Origin: Porcisia hertigi
Taxonomy: Eukaryota; Euglenozoa; Kinetoplastea; Trypanosomatida; Trypanosomatidae
Length of the DNA: 64,000 nt
Assembly: GCF_017918235.1 (NCBI RefSeq)
Contig: NC_090595.1
Coordinates: 3,755,501 to 3,819,500 of the forward strand
Reading direction: 5' to 3'
Below, in pieces: positions 10,892 through 19,636 of the stretch (positions are counted from its first letter, which is position 1; every line of letters begins with the position of its first letter). The notes beneath the pieces were generated by a model. That model was given only the letters and a program-made list of their open reading frames with translations, searched no databases and had not been told where the DNA came from. Position numbers and translations under genes: made by a program.

Positions 10892-11770
10892 CTAGTACAC
10901 AACTCTTTGTTGAGAGACAAACTTGCGCTTGATGCTTAATGAACCGACGGGTCGCATGCGTGACAGCTGTTGTGCTGGGCGAGGAAAGGCACTGCTGAAG
11001 TGGCCGCGCTCTGTGTGCGAGAATTTCGATACTCTTGAACACGGAGGGGCATACTCGTCCTCAGCGCTGAGCAAACAGTACGCCTGCATTGCGGTGCCCT
11101 TGTCCGTCAACACACTCTCTTGAGAAAGGCGCGGTGTAGTGGTGATGTACTCGGGGACAGTGATTCCTTCCTTTTCGTGGCGCTCGACGAGATCACGCAG
11201 CAGCGCCAGCAGCGTATGGAGCGTGTGATCCGCTAGCTCGCCACCCTCATAGTCCTCGACGAGCACAGCGTTTTTCTCGTAGCCGCGGCAGCAGTCCGGT
11301 GTGTTCTCCACTATAATCGTGGTTTCCAGATCCCGCCCGAGGAGACGAAGCTCCTTGGTCGCCGACGTGCCGTTGAACCAGCGACGATGCCGGTACACTG
11401 TGTGACAAACGGCGCCGCACGTATCAATCTGAGCCACTACCGCGTCTGCGTAACGGTGCTTACTAGAGGTCCAGACAATTGTCTCGCAGTGGTCGGCGAG
11501 GAATCGCATCAGTGTCTCAATGCCAGGGCGCACGTAAAGCGGGCCGCGGCGAGCGTAGATGAGCGTTTCATCCAGGTCCAACACCACAGTCAAGCGATTC
11601 TTCATTTCTGCGGGCTTCGCAGGAACAAGGTATTCCCCCGACGCCGTTATGGATGGGGAGCGACGGAACGCCTCTGTCGTCTCCGTCACGGAGTCCTCAA
11701 GGCTTACAGAGAAGACATCCGGACAGTACACTCCCCGAAAACTAGCACCACGTCTGCGCTGGGTTGGCAT
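10892..11770 (-). CDS. FCP/SCP-type (NLI-interacting factor-like) phosphatase
   Basis: This 292-residue protein belongs to the HAD-superfamily FCP1/SCP/Dullard group, which dephosphorylates serine/threonine, classically on the RNA polymerase II C-terminal domain. The catalytic motif DLDET is at residues 65-69, with Asp65 the predicted nucleophile. It is followed by a VRPG..TLMRFL segment, VWTSS (motif II), a conserved Lys in TKELRLLGRD, and VENTPDCC as motif III. Family members usually have Asp-Asn or Asp-Asp in motif III; here it is Glu-Asn. The C-terminal 70 residues are Ser/Arg-rich and unrecognised. Start is an ATG preceded by a T-rich stretch on the plus strand. Unusually long non-coding DNA lies on both sides. 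The in vivo substrate cannot be told from sequence. Confidence 0.88.
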   Translation of the reverse strand: MPTQRRRGASFRGVYCPDVFSVSLEDSVTETTEAFRRSPSITASGEYLVPAKPAEMKNRLTVVLDLDETLIYARRGPLYVRPGIETLMRFLADHCETIVWTSSKHRYADAVVAQIDTCGAVCHTVYRHRRWFNGTSATKELRLLGRDLETTIIVENTPDCCRGYEKNAVLVEDYEGGELADHTLHTLLALLRDLVERHEKEGITVPEYITTTPRLSQESVLTDKGTAMQAYCLLSAEDEYAPPCSRVSKFSHTERGHFSSAFPRPAQQLSRMRPVGSLSIKRKFVSQQRVVY

Positions 11771-12540
11771 GCAGAAGTCAACGTTTTATTTTTTTGTTTG
11801 CTTGCGTGTGCACTGGGGCGTACCTATATTGAGCTACCCTGAAAGGCAGAAGGATGAAAGAGAAGCGTCAAGGACTACAGATTTAAAAGGTGGAGACTCG
11901 AGAGAAGACGAGATACAAGCACAGCGGACAGAAAAAAAAAGACAAAGCCTTCTCCCTAATTTTTTCTGCGTTGAAAATCTCTGCCGCTACTCTATTACTA
12001 CTGCCACTAAAACTAGCGAAAACAAATAAAACGGGCGCACGCTATTGCCACTTTTATACTAGCTGATGATACGGAGACGGTGTTGGCGGCGTGTTCGGGT
12101 GTACGATTCCTGAAAGGGAGCGGGCCGTTTGGGAGCACCCGTGAAGGTTCACTACCTAAAAAGGAGGAAGCGGGAAAAAAAAAAGATGCGCTCCGTGGAG
12201 GAGAGATCACAGGGAAAATAAATTATTTTATCTTCTCAGTCCTTTGCGCTTCCGTGGGGGAGTACAGGGGATAAAAATCGGAAACGACGTGTGAGAGATG
12301 TACAGAGGACGAACACGGAGAAAGGTGTAATAGGGGGAAAACAAAGAAAAAAAATGAAACAGTGACGCAAGCAGCGCTCGCGTCGAAGCCTTTTGTTTGT
12401 TCTTACTCTTCAAAAAAAAAACCGTAAACAGGCTTTTGGACTTCGAGGAATGACCAAAGCAAGAAACGTCGGGAGGGACCGAAGTGAGAAGAGGAAGGAG
12501 GGCAGGGAGGTAAAAAAAAAAGCAAAAACGTAACAAAACG

Positions 12541-12570
12541 CACACACACACACACACACAAAAAAAAAAA
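12541..12570. repeat. (CA)10 followed by A-tract
   Basis: Ten CA units run directly into ten further A residues. In the transcript this reads as a T-tract followed by TG repeats. Confidence 0.9.
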
Positions 12571-14198
12571 CTGCTCCCTTCGGGGAGCGGAAATAAAAAG
12601 ACGAATCAAATGAGGGGGAAAAAAGGGAAGCTTGAAAAGATTCAAAAAAAAAAAACAAAAATGAAGACGCAAGACGACGACTCAAACAAGCGGAAAAACA
12701 ACGACGGAAATGATAGCAACAGTGAAGCAAAAGCACCAACAAACGCAAAGACAAGGACAAAGCGGAATGCAAAGGAAAAGAAAAATGGGGGAGATGGAGA
12801 GATGAGGAAACGAATCAGAGATGACAGAGAAAAAAAAAGAGAGGGAAAGAGAGGGGGTGAAAAAAAAAAGGGCTGGAGAAGACCAACCAAATGAAGGCGA
12901 AAACGATCAGAGGTGAACACAAAGGGGGAACAAAAACTGAAGAAAAGGGAAGTTTTAAAAAATGGGCTCAGAACAACAAAAATCGCACGCACGCAAGCAC
13001 CAGTGGGAAAGAAAGAGCAAAACACAGTGAGCGAAGAAAGGAAAACAAAGCAAAAAGGACAAAAAATATATATATTAGCCCCTGAAAGCAAGAGGGAGCC
13101 GTAAAGAAAATGTCGTGTTCAGGGGGAGGCCGAAAAAAAAAAGGAGAAAGCCAGTCGCTGATGTAACACGGATGACACACGCGAGAGCGGCGATAATTTT
13201 TTTTTTTGTCAAGCAAGTGTGAAAACACAGGGGGAAAACACGGCTAGCCAAAAATAAGGGGCGAGTGAAGGTTGAAAGACACACAAGCAAAGAAGACCAA
13301 TGCAGACAACGGAGGAAGCCCCGTTATAGTTGAAAACAGAACAGAAGGCTGTCCAGCCAGCGCTGGTGTGATGAGGTCGAAAAAGATTTTTTTTCACGTC
13401 AATCGAAGCAGAGAGTTGGCACCAGGAGGTCAGTGTGTCTGTGCATGCGCTTGGGGGAGGGGGGGGGGGTCAGATGCCTGCCTCAAGGTTCAACTCAGTA
13501 GTTGAGTGTGTTGATGATATATGTTCGTTTCTTTTTGTCTGCCGTTCAGTCTTATGCTTCTCCCTCTTTTTTTCCTTCCATGGACGTACTCCAGTGTTTC
13601 AGCAGTAATGCGTGCACCCAGAAAAGGGCGTGGGTGGAAGGAGCGGGTGGGTGGATGCACAAGAAAGTGAAAACCAGAGAACGATAGAGAAAGAAATAGA
13701 CGAATAAAAAAGTTACCTAAAAGAAAAGCAGGCAAGGTTTGAAAAGCAGGTTTCCTGTCGGTGTTGGCGCCGTCGATCTTGAAAAAAAAAAGAATTGCGC
13801 TTTCGTGGGTGTCAATGGGATTTACCCGCGGACGGAAATAGACGGCAATGTGGGTCACAAGGGGGCAAACCGTAGGAGTTGAGGGGGGTGTGGGGGGTAA
13901 AGGACAGACACGACGCGACACGGTAGAACGCAAGACACACACACACACACAGCAGTGGTTTTCCACTTCGAAGCCCCCCAAAAAAATAATCACAGAGATC
14001 GCAGTTGAATAGGGGCAGAACGCGAGAGGAAAGGAAAGGAAAGGAAAAGAAAATAGCAACTTTTTTCCCGGAGGAGAAATCAAATGTACAGAGGGAAAAT
14101 CTTTGAAGCGCCTGCGCGAAGAAGTGGGGATTTTTTACTGCGTAAGTGCAAATGCGCTTGAGACAAAGATACAGTGCCGCGTGTAGTGTAGGTCACAG

Positions 14199-14219
14199 GT
14201 GTGTGTGTGTGTGTGTGTG
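14199..14219. repeat. (GT)n microsatellite
   Basis: About ten GT units within the non-coding stretch downstream of the SMYD5-like gene. It reads as CA in the transcript. Confidence 0.9.
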
Positions 14220-15205
14220 CGAGGGACGCAATAATAAAGGAAGCTGTACAGAAGGCCAGGGTGTGTAGAGTCGTCGTGCGCAATCGGACAATGTCCAAGC
14301 GAATGTTCAGTATACCAAAATAAAAACAAAGTGCAAAACAAATAGGCCCATGGGGAAACGGAGACGAGCAGAAAGAGTGAGGCTTCATGGGATAGAGAGG
14401 CATCAGAGGTGCAGGGGAACGCCTTATCTTCATAGGCATTAAAGCCATGGGAACGAAGAGCGGACCCAACGCTTTCTTAAGCGCACCCTCACCTTCGCCA
14501 GGTGCCATATGGCGACAGATCCCGAAAAGAGCAATGGAGAAAGAGAGAGCCCAAAGAAAGAAGCCCTACCCGGAGGCGCGCCATGAAGTTGCTTGTCAGA
14601 GAGCATCACACCGATTAAGAACCACGTGCCACGAAGAACCAAGAACTGGGGAGCGGGGATACACTACATCCGCCTACAAGTTACTGGCCGCCATCGGCGC
14701 CGGCCCAGTTCAGGGAAAAACCGATGGGAAAAAGTGACAGTCGGCAGACGCATCATCTGATGTATGTCTAGCAGCCGAGGGAAAATATTTTTCTTTGCAA
14801 TGTGCACGTACATGTTCGGTCTCAAACACACCAACTGACGCATTCACCTTTCACATAAAGGTGACACTATGCACACCAATGCATCCGCCGCCGTCCACAA
14901 CGCCTTCACTACAACCAGCAATGCAGCGGGTGCACAAAAGTGTCACCGGTGAAAACGGGTGTGGACCATCATACACCATCCGACGTCCGAGTGCCCTCTA
15001 CATAGGATGCGTCCAGGCGACTAGTCACCTGCGCGACCTGCCGCGCAAAGCCACGTACCGTCAGCAGCAAATCAACGCGGCATATCTCACACGTTTCGAG
15101 GATACTGAAGAGCAGAGAAGCGGCCGTGCCAGAAAAAAAAAAGAAGCATGAACTCCACGTTATGCAGCAGAAACACCTAACTCCCCCGCGTCGATTACCT
15201 CGCCG

Positions 15206-16540
15206 TCATTCCTTTATACCCACACCCACTCCTCCTTCCGCAGCACAGCGAGGGCACCCACACTCGAAGAGGTAGTGCTCCCAGAGTTGCTGTTGACGCA
15301 CCGAGAAGGGCAGTTCCGTGTCAATGTAGCTGATAGTGAGCTCCTCACCCGTCTTGATATCCCGTAGCGCCATGACAGATAGGGTTTCATCGTTTGCACA
15401 CGAGTATTTGACGCAGAGGTTTGGATCACAGGAATGGTTGAAAAGGCACCCGACCGTGTAGATGCCCTGACCCCGCGAGCTCCACCAAAGGTCACTCACA
15501 TCCCTCGCGCTCCCGGTCTTGAAAACCTCCTTTTCGTACGCCCTCATAGATTGCTCGCCACCTGCCAGACAGCTAACAAGTTCCCGATGCATCTCGTACG
15601 GGGAAGGCGGCGACCGCTCCTGGCCATTGAGCAACACCGCACCCATGATTTCCGACCACCGCCGCGCATGCATGAAGGCACGCTCCTCGGGGTCCATGTC
15701 AAACACACTGTGAAGAAGATCGAGGCTGGTCTCACAGAAGGCATCCTTATCCCGTGTCCCTGGTGAATACGCTGCCCTCACCGCAGGAATCGACATCGGG
15801 TCGTGCTTGCTGGACACGAAGGCCGCTGCGTGCGCGGCAACTGCGGCACTGCTCGACCCCTCAGTGGGAATGTCATCCATTAACAGGTAAGTGAAGAAGA
15901 AAGAGGTGATAGGCGACCGGATAAGCTGCGCGTACGGCGCGAAGGCGCCCTCCAGCGAGGCTCCGTGGAGACGATGAGCACACAGTGTCTGCGCGACGAT
16001 GCGCAAACCCAACATTGCGGTATCACTGTAGTCTACGCCACCCTGCACCCAGTCATAGTCCATGAACTTGGCGAGGGCCGTGCGCTGGGACGCCTGCATA
16101 CGCCCGATGCAGCACACCCAATGAAACTGGTTCATGGCGGACTCACGACACCGAGCGGAGCAAAAAGACTCCCGGCAGCCCTGCGCATTCCACAGACAGG
16201 GCACTGGCACCAGGGGCATATGCAGCTCTGCGAAGGGTAACCCTAATGCTGCTTTTTTGCGTCGAGCATTGCGTGCCACCTGCGTGCGCGGCGTCTCTAG
16301 CGACCGCAAACAAAAGATACAGACCTGAATGCCATCTTTGAAATCGCCCATGTTTTGTGAGCAACAAAGCGCTCTCTCTTCGTGAACCGTACTGTCCGCC
16401 GCAAAGCCACGCGTGGCATACAACCCTTTGCCTTTGACATTATCTGTGATGATTTCCATACCGGTGCCAGCCAGGGCGAAAGTGTAGTAGTCTTGCTTGT
16501 AGGTCCAGAACGGCACCCTTTGCACGTCAAGATGCGCCAT
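15206..16540 (-). CDS. SET and MYND-type zinc-finger protein, SMYD5-like
   Basis: Predicted protein-lysine methyltransferase of 444 residues. A split SET domain surrounds a cysteine-rich MYND-like finger: CIFC early, then a C..CRESFCSARC...HWVCC cluster. The C-terminal SET core has FNHSCDPN (Asn368-His-Ser), then RDIKTGEELTISYID containing the catalytic-type Tyr, and a post-SET CGCPRC zinc site at about 427-432. This arrangement is that of the SMYD family; the insertion and post-SET layout look most like SMYD5. The frame stays open upstream but has no earlier ATG. A polypyrimidine tract (16575-16604 on the plus strand as purines) and an AG at 16558-16557 lie just upstream, so 16540 is the start. 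Substrate unknown; animal SMYD5 has been tied to histone and ribosomal-protein methylation. Confidence 0.9.
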   Translation of the reverse strand: MAHLDVQRVPFWTYKQDYYTFALAGTGMEIITDNVKGKGLYATRGFAADSTVHEERALCCSQNMGDFKDGIQVCIFCLRSLETPRTQVARNARRKKAALGLPFAELHMPLVPVPCLWNAQGCRESFCSARCRESAMNQFHWVCCIGRMQASQRTALAKFMDYDWVQGGVDYSDTAMLGLRIVAQTLCAHRLHGASLEGAFAPYAQLIRSPITSFFFTYLLMDDIPTEGSSSAAVAAHAAAFVSSKHDPMSIPAVRAAYSPGTRDKDAFCETSLDLLHSVFDMDPEERAFMHARRWSEIMGAVLLNGQERSPPSPYEMHRELVSCLAGGEQSMRAYEKEVFKTGSARDVSDLWWSSRGQGIYTVGCLFNHSCDPNLCVKYSCANDETLSVMALRDIKTGEELTISYIDTELPFSVRQQQLWEHYLFECGCPRCAAEGGVGVGIKE

Positions 16541-17238
16541 TTTTTTTTCCACTTCACTCGACGGATCCCCCAGCAGACAAAAAGGGGGGAGAGGAAAGAG
16601 GGGACGTGCCCGTGCAACTGCAAGACTGCGTCTGCTTTGGTATCCCCCCTTCCAACCACCCTTTGGGGCGCAGCAATCCACAAGACAAGTCCACTGGAGA
16701 GAAGAAAGGAGGGACAAGAAACGGACAAGGTGTAACAGGAAGAGCGGCGCTGCTGTCGCTCCACGACACGACAGGAAACTGCGAATTCGAAGGAAAACGC
16801 CAAAGGGCTGAACGTACTGATGATCACAGGTGCAACACGCCAGGGTACACGCTTGCCAACATCCATGCCCCTTTTACTCTGCCTGCATGCCTGTAAAGGT
16901 AGGAAGGCAGGGGAGTCGCTTAACAAGCGCGCGGGGGGAGAAGTAAGGCATAAGGCTGCCAAGTACTCGACAAAGTGAAGAGATGGAAGAGACAGAGCAT
17001 GAGGCGGCTACAAGCACACGGTGATGAACCACCGAAGCACCCCACTCATGTGGCGCCCCCTTCTAGACGCGAGTATGGATGTACAACTTATTTTTTCTTG
17101 CGCATTTGTGTACATGAGTTTGGTTTTGGCCGTGTGCGATTCAACGCCCTTGGGGGAGGAGGGGGGGACAACACACACACACACACACACAGCACCAAAA
17201 ATACGCACAAGCAGGTGGGGGTTTTAAAAGCTGTCTTG
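16541..17238. other. Intergenic, AFG1 to SMYD5-like gene
   Basis: Contains the 3' UTR of the AFG1 gene, a CA microsatellite (about 17169-17190) and the polypyrimidine/AG acceptor of the SMYD5-like gene close to 16558-16604. No gene seen. Confidence 0.75.
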
Positions 17239-18837
17239 TCACTCGCATACCTTCTGTTGTACCTCCGGGTTGAATAGAGCTGAAAAATCGAAGTCGGTGA
17301 CGATAAATTGACGGTGATCGCGCAGAAGGTACGAATCGGCACACATTTCATGTAAGCGGCTTCGGATTCGGGCAAAGCTTATGAGCTCCTCCTCGTTCCT
17401 GAAGTTGTAGTGGGCGGTGTATCCGCTCCTCTCATCCTCTCCCTCGCTGTATGCCTCGGCGTCAAGGCCACCACATGCGGGACCCTTTGTGCAGCCACCC
17501 AAACCACCTGATTCGCCGCCCGTGAGGGCTTGCACATCGCCTGCGGCGAAGTCGGGGTCCATGAGGTGGTCCCATGGTACCGAAGACGTGAAGAGCAGCT
17601 TCACGTTGTTTTGGTAGATCTCATCAACGAGCACGACAAACTGGTGCGATGCATTAACACTCAAGTTGCTCATCTGTGGCACGTTTGTAACAATGAGGGT
17701 GTGAAAGTGCCGAGTGATCAGTTGAATATCGGCGGAGGAGAAACCCTCCCGCGCGCCGCAGATGTCTGAAAAGTCAAACATGGCACATCCACGACATCGC
17801 ACCGGAACCGCCACGCTGCGACCGTGGTGCCATAGGATGTCCTCCTTGACCCATGCGGGGTCAACACCACGAGCCCTGAAAGCGTACTCCACACGCCGCA
17901 GCAGTCGCTCCACGTTTGCCCTCGTGTTCGGGTGCAAATACAGGAGCTGGTGGTGCCGCTCGGCGGCCGACTTCACCCGGTAGTCTCGAATGCCGGTGCA
18001 GTGCACAACACGGCAGTGCTGCCGCAGCACAGGAAGGAATGCGCTGAAGGAGGCAGAGACGTGACAGAGATCCTCTGGTGGCCGGTTACTCGTTGTGATG
18101 AGGAAGAGACCCTTACGGAGAGCCTCCGTAAAAAATGAGGCGAGCAACGCGGCGTGAGCCACATCAAACGTTTGAAATTCGTCGAAGCAGAGGATAGGTG
18201 TCTCGTTCAGTACTTCTTGCACAACCACGTTCATGGGACAGACCGCATGTAGGCCCGATTTTTCCTCTGGTGATATTGCGGACTGGCGCCGCTGCGTTAG
18301 CGCTATCTCGGCGAGAAAAAGACGATTCTGCAGCTCAGTCATGAAGGAGTGAAGGTGGGAGCGACGCTTCTTGTATGGGGTAGTGCAGAGGTCAAAGAGA
18401 TCCAATATCATTGTCTTCCCGATTCCCACGTCCCCCCAAAGGTAGAGCCCACGCTTCTCCTCCACACCAAGGTTTTCAGCCTCCAAGAGACCCAGTGTAC
18501 GGGTAAGTGGGTCGAGAAACGGCCACCTCGCATACCCGGCTAGGGTTGCCTGCATAGAAGCTCGGAGTGAGCGCCACGATCGTGTCGAGCGACCGCCTTC
18601 ACCGCCCCCTGAGAGGCTTTGCCGGCTGTATGGTGTAACCTTGCCGGCCGTCTCGTCCGCGTGGCTCTGGTGGATGCAGCGGAGAAGAGGGGTGCAGGCG
18701 TCTGACATGTAGAGCTGACGAGCGTCGGCGGTAATGACACCCTTGCGCGTCAGCTGCTCATAGGCCTCGACAACGGTGCGCTTTGTGGACAGGTGGCTTG
18801 CCCAGATATTCAACTGGCACCCGGATCCGCGCAGCAT
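17239..18837 (-). CDS. AFG1: AFG1/LACE1 (ZapE-like) AAA-type ATPase
   Basis: This 532-residue P-loop ATPase is of the AFG1 family. Family members sit at the mitochondrial inner membrane and help degrade or assemble respiratory-chain subunits; the bacterial relative is ZapE. Walker A is GDVGIGKT at residues 135-142 within the family phrase GLYLWGDVGIGKTM. Walker B is ILCFDE at 215-220 followed by FQTFDVAHA. A TTSNRPPEDL sensor stretch is at about 248-257. Downstream CRGCAMFDFSDICGA and DEIYQNNVKL are also family-typical. The first 30 residues are basic and could target mitochondria. Start is ATG. About 60 residues near the C-terminus are acidic and Gly-rich, probably a lineage-specific insertion. 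Confidence 0.93.
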   Translation of the reverse strand: MLRGSGCQLNIWASHLSTKRTVVEAYEQLTRKGVITADARQLYMSDACTPLLRCIHQSHADETAGKVTPYSRQSLSGGGEGGRSTRSWRSLRASMQATLAGYARWPFLDPLTRTLGLLEAENLGVEEKRGLYLWGDVGIGKTMILDLFDLCTTPYKKRRSHLHSFMTELQNRLFLAEIALTQRRQSAISPEEKSGLHAVCPMNVVVQEVLNETPILCFDEFQTFDVAHAALLASFFTEALRKGLFLITTSNRPPEDLCHVSASFSAFLPVLRQHCRVVHCTGIRDYRVKSAAERHHQLLYLHPNTRANVERLLRRVEYAFRARGVDPAWVKEDILWHHGRSVAVPVRCRGCAMFDFSDICGAREGFSSADIQLITRHFHTLIVTNVPQMSNLSVNASHQFVVLVDEIYQNNVKLLFTSSVPWDHLMDPDFAAGDVQALTGGESGGLGGCTKGPACGGLDAEAYSEGEDERSGYTAHYNFRNEEELISFARIRSRLHEMCADSYLLRDHRQFIVTDFDFSALFNPEVQQKVCE

Positions 18838-19636
18838 GTGCCTCCAAAATGGGGAAAAAACGTGGCAGGATACTGTTTAAAAGAGACGGAAAAAAAAAGA
18901 GAGATGAATACAGAGAAAGAGGGGCTTTGCGCTCATGTGTGCGTGCGTGTAAACTCCTCTTTTTTTTTTTAGCAGTTCCCCTCGAAGTCAGCGGAGCGAT
19001 GATATGTGAGAAGAGAATGCTGGAATGGAGACAACGACTGCGCGGTCGTCGAGCTCTGCGAACCGAACCCCCGCATACGCACACCAATCTCAGCAGCCCT
19101 TTTGGGGGAGGGGAGGGGGCGTAGAGGGACCAGGCACGTTGCTGCACAAGTGAACAATGTGAATCGTATCGGCTAGGAGGAAAGGATGGCAACGTGTCCA
19201 AGAGCGCATATAGAAGGGAAAAAAGCGCAGCGAAAAGGGGGGAGGAAGCGAAAGCAGAATGAAGTGAGCAAAATGAAGAAAACAAAATGGTGGTGTGCGA
19301 GGGGGAGAGGAACTTCTCCCTCCAGGAGCTGGAAGACACGTACACGGGTGTTTCCAGGAACATCAGCGCGTGTGTGACCCAGCGGTGAATGTTAAACGTG
19401 ACCCCCCCCCTCTTTCGAAGAGGGCGCTTCTTCGTAATGTTTTCCCCTTCCAAATCGTCCCTCGGCAAGTCGAGATTTTGAGAGAGACACACACACGCAC
19501 ACACACTCCTCAGAGCTGAGGCAGGCGAACCTCTCTCCAACGTCACCTCTATCGAGCCTCCTCTGGGAGAAACGGCAGAGAGGGCAAGAGGTAGCTTAAG
19601 CATCGATCCCTTCCCACCTTCTCCACCCGGTTGTCA
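18838..19636. other. Intergenic, UFL1 to AFG1
   Basis: Non-coding: 3' UTR of UFL1 and 5' UTR of AFG1. Purine runs on the plus strand between about 18840 and 18905 are likely splice-acceptor tracts for AFG1. A long minus frame (18758-19603) runs through it but is low complexity and overlaps the AFG1 start, so it is not called. Confidence 0.7.

Larger units (their letters stand above)
11771..15205. other. 3.4-kb gene-free stretch
   Basis: No convincing gene. It should hold the 5' UTR of the phosphatase gene and the 3' UTR of the SMYD5-like gene. About 12300-13300 is A/GA-rich with many A8-A12 runs. A GT microsatellite sits at 14199-14219. The part from about 14400 to 15150 has normal mixed composition but only antisense or short frames without family resemblance. 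Confidence 0.6.

Noticed and set aside
12063-12114. Box C-like TGATGA followed by CTGA about 43 bases later on the plus strand, resembling a C/D snoRNA
   Set aside because: Lies on the strand opposite to all transcription here, lacks a convincing terminal stem, and such short motifs occur by chance.
18758-19603. 281-codon minus-strand frame between UFL1 and AFG1
   Set aside because: Low complexity, overlaps the AFG1 start, no family resemblance, and its first part is in UTR-like sequence.
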